NCBI RefSeq assembly: GCF_016862935.1
Contig: NZ_BONX01000004.1
Location: 186,001 to 250,000 of the forward strand
DNA: 64,000 nt
Direction of reading: 5' to 3'
DNA from: Plantactinospora mayteni
GTDB taxonomy: Bacteria; Actinomycetota; Actinomycetes; Mycobacteriales; Micromonosporaceae
Position 1 is the stretch's first letter; every line of letters begins with the position of its first letter. Under the pieces are notes generated by a model. It was not told where the DNA came from and did not search any database. It was given only the letters and a program-made list of their open reading frames with translations. This document shows positions 50,628 to 61,552 of this stretch, in pieces. Made by a program: the position numbers and the translations under genes.

Positions 50628-51770
50628 TCACTGGCAGGTCTTGGCGTCCTTCATGCAGCTCAGCAGCGCGAGTGTGACGTCCGCGGCCGGCGCCGGGGTG
50701 GTACGGATCTGCTCGGCGAGGTTGATCGCCGGGAAGTCCGCGACGTTGTTGACGCCGACCTGGACCGCTGAGCGGAAACCGTACGTCTTCCACGCGATGC
50801 TCTGGATCTCCGGATCCTTCATCGCCTCGATGAACCCGGCGGCGGTGGTGTTGAGGGCCAGGACCGGGTGGTCGCTGTAGATGGTCGGGTCGGGGTAGAG
50901 CACGCGTACGTTCTTGAGCAGGTTGGCGCTGTTCGCACCGCTCTGCACGACCTGCTGGATGAGCTGGTTCTCGTAACCGGCGTAGAGCGGGGACTTGAAC
51001 TCCCCGCCCTGGGTCAGCCACTCCCGGAACCCGGAGTCCGAGCTGCGCGCCTGTAGGCCCTGCGCGTCGTAGAGCGCCCGCATGGTCGGCAGGGCCCGGC
51101 GCGCCTGCGCGATGTTCGGCGCCTGGAACACGTCGTCGGTGGCGATGATGCTCAACTGGAGCTGGGCGAGCACGAAGCCGCTGTTGGATTTGGCCGGGTC
51201 GGTACTGGACACCGTGATCGGGCCCCGCAGATCGGTCGCCCCGTTGCCGTCCCAGGTCTGCTTCTTCAGCACGTAGTCCAGCAGCAGGGACTTCATGTTC
51301 ACGATGTGGTAGCGGTTGTCCCGCTGCTGGACGACGCCCAGCTTGACCAGCGCGTCGGTGCCGCGCGGTCCGGCGTAGACCACCTCAGGCGACTGCAACA
51401 GGTTCTCCGCCCGGTACTCCGGGAACGCCCCCTGGTGCTGCGCCTCGAAGACACTCTGCGCGCTGGCGCTCGACGGCCAGAGGCAGTCGACCTTGCGCGC
51501 CCGCAGGTCGTCCGTACTCAACTGCACCTGGTCGTACGAGCCGAGCGGCTGGAAGTTCACCTCCAGGCGGTATTTGTCCCGCAGTACCCGGATGACCTCG
51601 GGGTCGGCCATCAGCTCGGACTTCTCCGAGCCGCCGACGCAGGTCAGCGTGGTCGGCGCGGCGGACGGGGTGGAGGTCCCGCCGGACCTCGAAAACAGCA
51701 CGGCGGCGACGACGCAGACGACGATCACCGTGACCAGTCCGATCAGGAACCGAACGCTGGGCAATCTCAC
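50628..51770 (-). CDS. Membrane-tethered solute-binding-type protein in the TelA operon
   Basis: 380 residues from GTG 51770 (SD AAGGAG, 5-bp spacing). N-terminal TM/signal anchor (RFLIGLVTVIVVCVVAAVLF) without a lipobox. The mature part has a type II periplasmic-binding fold: VNFQPLGSYDQVQLSTDDLR, VDCLWPSSASAQSVFEAQ, TDPAKSNSGFVLAQLQLSII, YPDPTIYSDHPVLALN. The SNSG ligand-loop motif recurs in the VWA lipoprotein two genes upstream, so the two share a binding domain. No permease gene is nearby, suggesting a sensing role. Ligand unknown. Confidence 0.75.
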   Translation of the reverse strand: MRLPSVRFLIGLVTVIVVCVVAAVLFSRSGGTSTPSAAPTTLTCVGGSEKSELMADPEVIRVLRDKYRLEVNFQPLGSYDQVQLSTDDLRARKVDCLWPSSASAQSVFEAQHQGAFPEYRAENLLQSPEVVYAGPRGTDALVKLGVVQQRDNRYHIVNMKSLLLDYVLKKQTWDGNGATDLRGPITVSSTDPAKSNSGFVLAQLQLSIIATDDVFQAPNIAQARRALPTMRALYDAQGLQARSSDSGFREWLTQGGEFKSPLYAGYENQLIQQVVQSGANSANLLKNVRVLYPDPTIYSDHPVLALNTTAAGFIEAMKDPEIQSIAWKTYGFRSAVQVGVNNVADFPAINLAEQIRTTPAPAADVTLALLSCMKDAKTCQ

Positions 51771-51780
51771 GATGACTCCT

Positions 51781-52386
51781 TCATCCCAACTCGGGAAGTT
51801 TCGGCGGCGCGACGGTGTCGAGGTTGGCGCGGTACTGCGCGATGTCGCCCTGGTTGACCAGCCGCACGCTGTCCAGGGCGAACGCGGCGAAGCGTTCGAA
51901 CGCCAGCTCGCCACTGCGCTTGAGCGCCTCGGGGTCGGCGTAGAGCACCGGCTTGCGCTGGATGTCGAGGTACTGCCGCACCGCCCCGTCGAGGCTGCTC
52001 AGGTGGCCGCTGATCTGGCTGGCGGTGGAGTAGAGGCTGTTCGGCGACCTGGCCTGGACCCGGTCGAACAGCTCCGGCACGTACCGGCAGGCCGACTCCA
52101 GGGCGGTGCGGGCGGCCGGCGCCTGGACGTCGGGGTGGAGCCGTTCGATGCCGCGCAGGATCGCGAGCGCCTCCGCGACCTTGGCACGCGCCTCGTCGAG
52201 GTAGTCGTCGCTGCGCGCCTGGGCCGGGCTGCGGTCATCGACCATCAGGTACACCCCGACCGCCGCGGCCATCGCCAGCAGCGGCGCCCACAGGAAGTTG
52301 CCGGTGAGCACGAAGGTCCCGGTGAAGACCGCGACGGCCGTGGCGAGCGCGACCGGCGCGGCGAGTTTTCCTCTCACCGCGACCAC
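51781..52386 (-). CDS. XpaC-like membrane protein (5-bromo-4-chloroindolyl phosphate hydrolysis family)
   Basis: 201 residues. Two N-terminal TM helices (APVALATAVAVFTGTFVLTG, LWAPLLAMAAAVGVYLMVDD), then a long helical cytoplasmic part (LDEARAKVAEALAILRGIER, GHLSSLDGAVRQYLDIQR). Size, topology and pairing with TelA match the XpaC family. Start is GTG 52386, or GTG 52377 if the first is skipped. It is separated from the VWA gene by repeat element copy 4. Confidence 0.7.
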   Translation of the reverse strand: MVAVRGKLAAPVALATAVAVFTGTFVLTGNFLWAPLLAMAAAVGVYLMVDDRSPAQARSDDYLDEARAKVAEALAILRGIERLHPDVQAPAARTALESACRYVPELFDRVQARSPNSLYSTASQISGHLSSLDGAVRQYLDIQRKPVLYADPEALKRSGELAFERFAAFALDSVRLVNQGDIAQYRANLDTVAPPKLPELG

Positions 52387-52437
52387 CGCCGCCGGTGCCC
52401 GCCGGCCCGGCGCCCGGTGCCCGGACCGGTCGTCACC

Positions 52438-52528
52438 GAACCTTGTTCGACCTCCCCTTCCGGTCCGCTGGACCGCAGGGTCGGATCCGATGCGTGAGCG
52501 CCGTGCGATTCAGGTGGAGAAAGGTTCA
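52438..52528 (-). repeat. Inverted-repeat-bounded structured element, copy 4
   Basis: A 91-bp copy on the minus strand. Outer ends GAACCTT (52438-52444) and AAGGTTC (52521-52527) pair perfectly, with inner ACCT/AGGT. The hairpin CGGTCC-AGC-GGACCG (52460-52474) precedes the AAGGGGAGG sequence. It aligns ungapped with copy 3. Its first bases supply the stop codon of the VWA gene, and its end lies about 50 bp before the XpaC-like start. Confidence 0.7.
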
Positions 52529-54166
52529 CTTGTAGCCAGCCGCCTGACGCAGCGCCGCCACCAGGTCGTCCTGCTGGACGAACGCGCCGCCGGTGGCCGA
52601 CGCGGCCTCCCTGAGCTGTTCCGGGTCGGCGTCCCGGCCGAACGCGATCGCGATCACCGGTACCCCCGATGCCTTCAACCCGGACAGCGCGGACTCCCGT
52701 TCGCGGGTCTCGGACTTGCCGTCGGTCATCAGCACCACCAGGCGCCGACGGCCGTCGGGTTGCGGTCTACCCAGTTCCTCCGTCGCGCGTCGCAGGCAGG
52801 CGTAGATGTTGGTGCCGCCGGTGGGCCGGTAGTCGTTGATCTTCTCGGTGAGACCGTGCAGTCCCGCGCCGTCGTTGCCCTGCACCGTCCAAGGGCTGCC
52901 GGCGGTGAGCCCGCTGTTGAAGATCCCGACGGTGGTCACGTCCTCCGGGTGGGTCAGCAGGAAGTTCAGCGCGGCCTGGTCCTGGTCGAAGACCTGGTGC
53001 GCAGCGGCCTTGACGCCGTCCCAACCCCCGTTCGAGGACATCGACCCGCTGCCGTCGAGGCAGTAGAAGGTGTTGACGGGGCGCCGGTAACGGGTCTGGT
53101 AACGGTCGAGCGCGGCCTCGATGATCGGCGTCGCGGGATACTGGATGCCCTGCTCGTTGATGGTCGCCTGGATGCCCCACTCGGGGTTGAACACCGACAG
53201 GTCGGGGTTGTCCAGCGTCAACCCGACGCTGCTGGCCGGGCGCCGCCCCAACTTCAGGAGCTGGGCCTGCGCCCCGGCATCCTTGAGCAGGTGATCCTGT
53301 AGCTCGCTGAAGACCCTGCGCTTACCCGCGTCGGCGGCGCCCTGCTGCGGGAGGAAGCCCAGCGGCGCGTCGCTGATCGCGAGCGACCCGCGCGGGTACG
53401 CCACCACGAGCGGCTCCTTGCCGGCCTTGGTCAGCTCCTGGTTCTTCTCGATCACCAGGTCCTCGTAGGTGAACATCGTCCGGCAGACGTCGGGACGCGC
53501 GACGCACTCGGTCATCAGCGTGCCGGTCGACGGCGGCGTCTGGTCCATCGCGTTGATGAACCGGGTCACCCCCTGCTCCACCGCCGGGGAGTCCAACTGC
53601 TCCTGCGTCAACGGCCTGCCCGGCCCGTTGCCGGCGAAGTAGTTCATGAAGCCGAACAGCACGGTCGCACCGGAATTGGACTGCGTCGGGTTGGTGACCC
53701 AGACCTTCGTCTCGCCCGACTCCACGGCCCGCAGGATGTCGGCGATGGCGACGTCCGTACGGCCGACGAAGCCGAGCCGCCGCATCTCGCTCCGCCAGCC
53801 GGCGAAGACCACCGGCGTGAGGAACATCGGCTTCACGTCCTGTAGCACGTTGGCCTTGTCGCCGAGTTGGGAGAAGACGCTGGAGGCGAACCAGTAGGCG
53901 TCGTAGTCCTGGCTTCCGGCGGTGAGCAGGCGGGCCTGGTCGACCGAGCCCTTCAGGGTCACGTCGCAGGTGTAGCCCTTGCTGGCGCACCAGGGCTTGA
54001 CGATCGTGTTGACGACACTCTCCTGTTCGGACCCGGCGACGATCCGCAACGACGTACCGCCGGTGCGATCACCGCCGGTCCCACCCGCGGGAGGCTTGTC
54101 GCTGGTGCATCCGGCGGCCAGCATCACCGTCGCGGCGGCGACCGCCATGAGCCCTCTTACCCGCAC
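52526..54166 (-). CDS. Lipoprotein with binding-protein domain and C-terminal VWA domain
   Basis: 546 residues from GTG 54166 (GGAG 5 bp upstream); ATG 54199 is an alternative. Lipobox AAGC at about residue 19. Residues about 40-350 form a type II periplasmic-binding fold (TLKGSVDQARLLTAGSQDYD, WVTNPTQSNSGATVLFGFMN). Residues about 365-546 are a von Willebrand A domain with an intact MIDAS: DGSGS in FYCLDGSGSMSSNGG, Thr in RPTGGTNIYACL, Asp in LVVLMTDGKSETRE. An extracellular metal-dependent adhesion domain fused to a solute-binding domain, first gene of the TelA operon. Confidence 0.85.
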   Translation of the reverse strand: MRVRGLMAVAAATVMLAAGCTSDKPPAGGTGGDRTGGTSLRIVAGSEQESVVNTIVKPWCASKGYTCDVTLKGSVDQARLLTAGSQDYDAYWFASSVFSQLGDKANVLQDVKPMFLTPVVFAGWRSEMRRLGFVGRTDVAIADILRAVESGETKVWVTNPTQSNSGATVLFGFMNYFAGNGPGRPLTQEQLDSPAVEQGVTRFINAMDQTPPSTGTLMTECVARPDVCRTMFTYEDLVIEKNQELTKAGKEPLVVAYPRGSLAISDAPLGFLPQQGAADAGKRRVFSELQDHLLKDAGAQAQLLKLGRRPASSVGLTLDNPDLSVFNPEWGIQATINEQGIQYPATPIIEAALDRYQTRYRRPVNTFYCLDGSGSMSSNGGWDGVKAAAHQVFDQDQAALNFLLTHPEDVTTVGIFNSGLTAGSPWTVQGNDGAGLHGLTEKINDYRPTGGTNIYACLRRATEELGRPQPDGRRRLVVLMTDGKSETRERESALSGLKASGVPVIAIAFGRDADPEQLREAASATGGAFVQQDDLVAALRQAAGYK

Positions 54167-54454
54167 GTGCGCTCCATCCCGACCCTGCCGGCCGATCATC
54201 CGTCTGTCTGGACCGTGCTCGTTGGTAGCACCGATGGGCTAACGGGATGTCGAAGAAATCATGAACAGTAGGTGGCGCCGATCATGGGTCGTACCGATCT
54301 CGCCACTCTGCTCGGTGCGCTGTGCGCCCGCGGCGCAGGTCGGCGGATCAGGGAGTCGGGTCGATCGCCGGACCCGCCGACGGGCCGTGACCTGCCCGAC
54401 TGCCCGACTGCCCGACGACGCCGGGACGATCGCGGCGGAGCCTAGAATCGGTCG

Positions 54455-54847
54455 GTGATCGCTGACCTCGAGTGCGTGGTGCTGGACTGCTCACACCCGA
54501 CGGAACTCGCCGAGTTCTACCGGGCGGTCCTCGGCGGTGCCGTCAACCAGCGCGATGGGCGATGGGCGCTCGACGAGGACTGGGCGACGCTGCACACGCC
54601 GTCCGGTCTCGTACTGGCCTTCCAACGCGTGGCGGACTACCGGCCACCGCGCTGGCCCGATCCGGCCCGGCCCCAGCAGTTCCACCTGGACTTCGGGGTC
54701 GCCGACCTGGACCGCGCCCAGGAGCAGGTACTGGCCCTGGGCGCAACGGTGCTGGACGCCGGAGCGGACCGGCTCGGCTGGCGCGTCTACGCCGACCCCG
54801 CAGGCCATCCGTTCTGCCTGGTCCGCCAGTCACGAGACCGGGCCTGA
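54455..54847 (+). CDS. VOC (glyoxalase-like) family protein
   Basis: 130 residues from GTG 54455. Two beta-alpha-beta-beta-beta modules of the vicinal-oxygen-chelate fold (VVLDCSHPTELAEFYRAVLG, HLDFGVADLDRAQEQVLALG, WRVYADPAGHPFCLVRQ), with metal-site candidates His13 and His77. Members act on diverse small molecules or bind antibiotics. It is divergent from the VWA gene (255-bp gap, nothing distinctive seen) and convergent with the GntR gene. Function unknown beyond the fold. Confidence 0.8.
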   Translation: MIADLECVVLDCSHPTELAEFYRAVLGGAVNQRDGRWALDEDWATLHTPSGLVLAFQRVADYRPPRWPDPARPQQFHLDFGVADLDRAQEQVLALGATVLDAGADRLGWRVYADPAGHPFCLVRQSRDRA

Positions 54848-54884
54848 CCTCGGCCGACGCGTGCCTGGACGGCACCACTGCCGG

Positions 54885-55649
54885 TCAGGGCACCGGACCG
54901 TCGGCCCGGTCGTTGAGGCGGGCGAGCTTGCCGCGTACCCCGTCGAAGTGGGCGTACATCGCGGCGGCGGCGGCTGCCTTGTCCCCGGCGGCGACCGCGG
55001 TGTAGATGTCCCGGTGCCGGCGTGCGACGTCGGCCGGCGTCTCGTCCGGGGTGCCCAGCTCGTCGCGGAGCTGGTAGAAGACTTCCCAGAACGCGCCGAG
55101 CAGGCGGCCGACCAGCGGGTTGCCGAGCGGCCGATAGAGCAGCTCGTGGAAGAGCCGATCCGTCTCCGGCGAGACGATGCCGGCCAGCGCCTCCGCCTCC
55201 ATCCGCTCGGTCACCTCGGCGACCGGCGCCAGATCGAGTTCCTGCGGCCGGTCGATCAGCCGCTGGACCAGACCGCTCTCCAGGACCTCGCGGATCTCGG
55301 TCAGGTAGCCGAGGGCGTTGCGCCCGTCCTGAAGGGTGATCCGGCTGTGGAAGGCCAACTCGTCGACGAAACCGGTCAGCGACATCCGGCCGACGAACAT
55401 CCCGAAGCCGTGCCGGATGTCCACGATGCCAACGGCCTGGAGCGCCTTGAGCGCCTCGCGCACGGAGTTGCGGCTGATCCCCAGGTCCTCCATCAGCTCC
55501 GACTCGGTGGGCAGCGGGTCCCCGGCCGCGAGCCGGCGTTCGAGGATGAGGCCCTTCACCGCCTCCTGGACCTCGACCGCGCGGCTCAGCCGCGCTCGGG
55601 CCCGGCGGTCCGGCGCGGTGTGGTTCAGCCGGGTCGGGCGGTCGGTCAT
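54885..55649 (-). CDS. GntR-family regulator, FadR/FCD subfamily
   Basis: 254 residues. Winged helix at about 25-95 (DPLPTESELMEDLGISRNSV, REALKALQAVGIVDIRHGFG) and FCD domain at about 105-235 (LFHELLYRPLGNPLVGRLLG, RHRDIYTAVAAGDKAAAAAA). Divergent from the oligopeptide-type ABC operon. It resembles the regulator at 62514 (RHGFGMFVGRMSL vs RHGYGTFVGQASL), so the two may have arisen by duplication and probably recognise related operators. Confidence 0.88.
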   Translation of the reverse strand: MTDRPTRLNHTAPDRRARARLSRAVEVQEAVKGLILERRLAAGDPLPTESELMEDLGISRNSVREALKALQAVGIVDIRHGFGMFVGRMSLTGFVDELAFHSRITLQDGRNALGYLTEIREVLESGLVQRLIDRPQELDLAPVAEVTERMEAEALAGIVSPETDRLFHELLYRPLGNPLVGRLLGAFWEVFYQLRDELGTPDETPADVARRHRDIYTAVAAGDKAAAAAAMYAHFDGVRGKLARLNDRADGPVP

Positions 55650-55853
55650 GGCGTCCCGCCCAGGCGACGCCGGCCGGCCGGGCGGAGCGGGGCGGCGACC
55701 GTATCCCGACTGGACGTCCTACGACGGAGGTCGGCGGCTGGTCGTGACGCTGCCGTGACCGCTTGTCGAGCACGGCGAAACCGTTCTGGCATCTCCAGGT
55801 AACCCTCTCTTGACCCGAGGACTGCTCGGCCTCTAGCCTCCAGTCTAATCCCA

Positions 55854-55864
55854 ACATGGGATGT
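55854..55864. promoter_or_regulatory. FadR-type operator candidate
   Basis: Palindrome ACATGGGATGT, nested with ATCCCA-ACA-TGGGAT (55848-55862) and followed by GGACGTCC, lies 54 bp before the binding-protein gene and between it and the divergent regulator. It nearly matches ACATCGGATGT at 63380-63390. The rest of 55650-55917 shows nothing distinct. Confidence 0.65.
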
Positions 55865-55917
55865 AGGACGTCCAACCTCCACCGAATACGCTACTGCCGA
55901 TGCTTATAGGAGGCACC

Positions 55918-57540
55918 GTGAGCGCCCCGGTATCTCGGCCCGTCTTCAGCCGCCGCGACTTCCTCCGTTACAGCGGAGCGCTCAGCGCGGCGGCGGCCAT
56001 CGCGGCCACCGTCTCCGCCTGTGACTCCGGCCCCGCCTCGACCGGTTCGGTCGGTGCCGGCGACGACAAGGACCTGGTCACCGCCGTGATCGGGTACGGC
56101 AACGACCAGAGCTGGGACCCGACCATGACGGCCTCCGCCTTCTCCATGGCCGCGATCCAGCACATGTACGAGGGGCTCGTCGAGACCGACCCGATCACCC
56201 GCGAGCCGTACCCGGCGCTCGCCACCGCGCTGCCCACCGACCCGACGGCGACGTCGTGGAAGCTCAGCCTGCGCCAGGGCGCGAAGTGGCACGACGGGCA
56301 GCCGGTCACCGTCGACGACGTCGTCTTCACCTTCCAACGGATCCTCGACCCCCAGGCGAAGGTGCTGCTCTACAGCTTCTTCGGCGCCTGGCTCAAGGAG
56401 GTCAGGAAGGTCGACGAGAGCACCGTCGAGCTGGTCTTCCACTCCCCCTTCCCGGACGCCCTCAAGCGGCTCGCCATCGCCAAGATCCTGCCGAAGCACG
56501 TCTTCGGTGCGCCCGGCGGCTGGGACGCGGCCAAGGGCGGCAAGGCGGTCGGCTCCGGCCCTTACAAGATGACCGCGCACAACCCGAAGTCGAACACCAC
56601 CTTCGAGGCGTTCGCCGACTACAACGGCCCGCGCAAGGCCCAGTTCAAGAAGATGAACTGGCTGTCCATCGTGGACGCCGCTGCCCGGGTCGCGAAGATC
56701 TCCGGCGGGCACGCCGAGGCGCAGATCGCCGACAACATCCCCTACGCCAACATCGCCCAGCTCAAGGACTCCGGGCTGACCGTCGAGGGCGGCAAGGGCA
56801 TGAACCACATGTTCCTGATGTTCAACACCGGCGCCAAGCCGTTCGACGACGTACGGGTACGGCAGGCGCTGCTGCACGCCGTCGACACCGGCAAGATGAT
56901 CGAGGTCGCGCTCAAGGGACACGGTACGGCGGCCACCAGCTTCCTCAACGAGCAGAACCCGTCCTACGCCAAGGCGAAGACCGTCTACGACTACAACCCG
57001 GACAAGGCCAGATCACTGCTTGCCGCCGCCGGCGTCACCAACCTCTCGGTCACGCTGATGGCGGTCAACGTGAGCTGGATCGTCGACTGCCTGCCCACCA
57101 TCGCGAACTCCTGGAACGCGATCGGGGTCAAGACGACGCTCCAGCCGCAGGACACCAGCGCGCTGTTCACCAAGATGGACCAGTCGCAGGACTACCAGGT
57201 GGTCGCCGCCGCCTCCAACCCCAACCAGTTCGGCATCGACGCCGACCTGATCCTGCGCTACAACTACACCTCCGGCGGCACCTGGATGAAGTACACCCGG
57301 TGGGACACCAGTCCGGCGGCGAAGACCATCTTCGACCTGATGGACCAGGCGATCCGGGAACCGGACGAGGCGAAGAAGCTCGCGCTGACCCGCCAGTACC
57401 TGGACATGATCGCCGAGCAGGCGGTGCTCTACCCGGTGGTGCACACCGAACTGATGACCGCGTGGGACCCGAAGAAGATCTCCGGGATCCGGCCGCAGTC
57501 GTACCCGGGGTTCAACCTGCTACAGGCCCAGCGCCTCTGA
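55918..57540 (+). CDS. ABC transporter substrate-binding protein, oligopeptide family, Tat lipoprotein
   Basis: 540 residues from GTG 55918 (SD AGGAGG). The N-terminus has a twin-arginine motif (SRRDFLRYSG) and a lipobox-like SAC (Cys about 35), so it is exported folded and lipidated. Family 5 (SBP_bac_5) fold: YEGLVETDPITREPYPALAT, GAKWHDGQPVTVDDVVFTFQ, AKGGKAVGSGPYKMTAHNPK, DDVRVRQALLHAVDTGKMIE. The family binds peptides, opines, glycosides or other bulky solutes. The operon ends in two aldolases, so a sugar-acid or amino-acid-like ligand may be more likely than a peptide. Confidence 0.88.
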   Translation: MSAPVSRPVFSRRDFLRYSGALSAAAAIAATVSACDSGPASTGSVGAGDDKDLVTAVIGYGNDQSWDPTMTASAFSMAAIQHMYEGLVETDPITREPYPALATALPTDPTATSWKLSLRQGAKWHDGQPVTVDDVVFTFQRILDPQAKVLLYSFFGAWLKEVRKVDESTVELVFHSPFPDALKRLAIAKILPKHVFGAPGGWDAAKGGKAVGSGPYKMTAHNPKSNTTFEAFADYNGPRKAQFKKMNWLSIVDAAARVAKISGGHAEAQIADNIPYANIAQLKDSGLTVEGGKGMNHMFLMFNTGAKPFDDVRVRQALLHAVDTGKMIEVALKGHGTAATSFLNEQNPSYAKAKTVYDYNPDKARSLLAAAGVTNLSVTLMAVNVSWIVDCLPTIANSWNAIGVKTTLQPQDTSALFTKMDQSQDYQVVAAASNPNQFGIDADLILRYNYTSGGTWMKYTRWDTSPAAKTIFDLMDQAIREPDEAKKLALTRQYLDMIAEQAVLYPVVHTELMTAWDPKKISGIRPQSYPGFNLLQAQRL

Positions 57541-57600
57541 TCCGCGGTTCCGCGGCCGGCGCCCCGCCGGCCGCGGAACTCACCGCCGAGGAGTCCCACC

Positions 57601-58559
57601 GTGGCCACGATCGCCAGAATGCTGGTCCGCCGCATCGTCATCCTGATCCCGCTCCTGCTTGGCGTGATCCTCTTCGTCTTCGTCGTCATGCGGTTCTCGC
57701 AGAACAAGCCGGAGTACGCCTACTTCGCGGGCGCCAACCCCACCCCCGAGCAGATCCACCAGTTCCAGGTCGAGAACGGCCTGCTGGATCCGCTGCCGCT
57801 GCGGTACGTGCGGTTCGTCGCCGATCTGGCGCAGGGCGATCTGGGCACCAGCGTGCTCACCAACGCACCGGTACTGGACTCGGTGCTGACGGCGCTGCCG
57901 CTGACCCTGCAACTCACCTTCCTGGGCCTGCTGGTCGGGGTGGTCACCGCGCTGGTCCTCGGTGTCACCGCGGCGATCTTCCGGGACCGCTGGCCCGACC
58001 AGCTGATCCGGGTCGTGTCGCTCGGCGGGGTGGCCGCCCCGGCGTTCTGGCTGGCGCTGCTCATGATCCAGTACCTCGCCGTGCAGCAGGGCCTCTTCCC
58101 GACCGGCGGCTACGTCAACCCGGCCGACTCGTTCGGCGAGTGGCTGCGCTCGATGACCCTGCCGGCCCTGTCGCTGTCGCTGCCGGTCGCGGCCCAACTG
58201 ACCCGGATCGTCCGGACGTCGATGGTCGAGGAACTGGACCGGGACTACGTCCGGACCGCTATCGGCAGCGGCCTGCCGCCGATCGTCGTGGTGGGGCGGA
58301 ACGTGCTGCGCAACGCACTGATCAACCCGTTGACCGTGCTGGGTCTGCGGGTCGGCTACCTCCTCGGTGGCGCGGTGGTCATCGAGACCATCTTCTCCCT
58401 GCCCGGGATGGGCAAGCTGATGATCGACGGCGTCACCAACGGGGATCCGGCGGTGGTCCAGGGCGTGGTGCTCACGATCGCGATCGGATTCGTGGTGGTC
58501 AACCTGGTGGTCGACATCCTCTATCTACTGGTCAACCCGAGACTCCGGAGCGCCGCCTG

Positions 58560-58560
<1 letters not shown>
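57601..58560 (+). CDS. ABC transporter permease, DppB/OppB type
   Basis: 319 residues from GTG 57601 (SD GAGGAG). Six TM helices with the DppB N-terminal signature (MLVRRIVILIPLLLGVILFV) and EAA loop (EELDRDYVRTAIGSGLPPIV). It overlaps the following fusion gene by one base (TGATG), so the two are translationally coupled. Confidence 0.9.
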
Positions 58561-60529
<1,969 letters not shown>

Positions 60530-60530
<1 letters not shown>

Positions 60531-61552
60531 TGGCGGCGACGCTACTGGAGCTGCACGACGTACACGTGGTGCACCGGGCGCGGTCCGGCGGACTCTTCTC
60601 CCGCGACCGGGTGTACGCGCTCACCGGCGCCGACCTGACCGTCGCCGCCGGCGAGACGGTGGGGGTGGTCGGCGAGTCCGGCTGCGGCAAGTCCACCCTG
60701 GCCCGGGTGCTGGTCGGGCTGCAACAGCCGACCGCCGGGGCGGTGTCGTTCCGGGGCGAGGACGTCTGGTCGATGCCGAACTCCCGGCGCCGGTCCGTGA
60801 TCGGCTCGACCACCGGGATGGTCTTCCAGGATCCGTCCACCGCGCTCAACCGCCGGCTGCCGGTCCGGGCGATCCTGCGCGACCCGCTGGACGTGCACCG
60901 CCGGGGCGTCCGCCGGGAGCGCGACGAGCGGGTCCGCGAGCTGCTCGACCTGGTCGGCCTGCCGTCCAGCGCGGCCGACCTGCTGCCCAGTCAGCTCTCC
61001 GGCGGCCAGCGCCAGCGGGTGGCGATCGCCCGGGCGCTCGCGCTGCAACCGGAACTGCTCATCGCCGACGAGCCGACCAGCGCGCTGGACGTCTCGGTTC
61101 GGGCGCAGATCCTCAACCTGCTGCTGGACCTGAAGGAGCGGCTCGGCCTGGCGCTGGTCTTCGTCTCGCACGACATCCAGACCGTCCGCCGGATGAGCGA
61201 CCGGGTCGTGACGATGTACCTGGGGCGGATCGTGGAACAGACGCCGGCCCAGGCCGTACCGCGACACGCCCGGCACCCGTACACCCGGGCGCTCTTCTCC
61301 GCCACGCCCGGGCTGCTCTCCCCGATCGACCCGATCCCGCTGGTCGGTCCGGTGCCGTCCGCGACCCGACCGCCGAGCGGGTGCCCCTTCCGGACCCGCT
61401 GCTGGAAGGCGGACGAGGTCTGCGCCTCGGCGATGCCCCCGGTCCGGTCCAGCACCGACCAGCCCGACGACCACCTGTTCCGATGCCACCACCCCGTACT
61501 CGACGGGGCGAGCGACCTCGAACTGATCAGCCAAGCACAGGAGCGCCCATGA
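60530..61552 (+). CDS. ABC transporter ATPase, DppF/OppF type
   Basis: 340 residues. Walker A VGVVGESGCGKSTLARVLVG, Q-loop MVFQDPSTALNRRLP, signature LSGGQRQRVAIARALALQPE, Walker B LIADEPTSALDVSVRAQIL, H-loop VFVSHDIQTVRRMS, and the C-terminal oligopeptide ATPase domain (CPFRTRCWKADEVCASAMP) with its Cys cluster. Partner of the fused permease-ATPase. It overlaps the aldolase gene by 4 bp. Confidence 0.92.
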
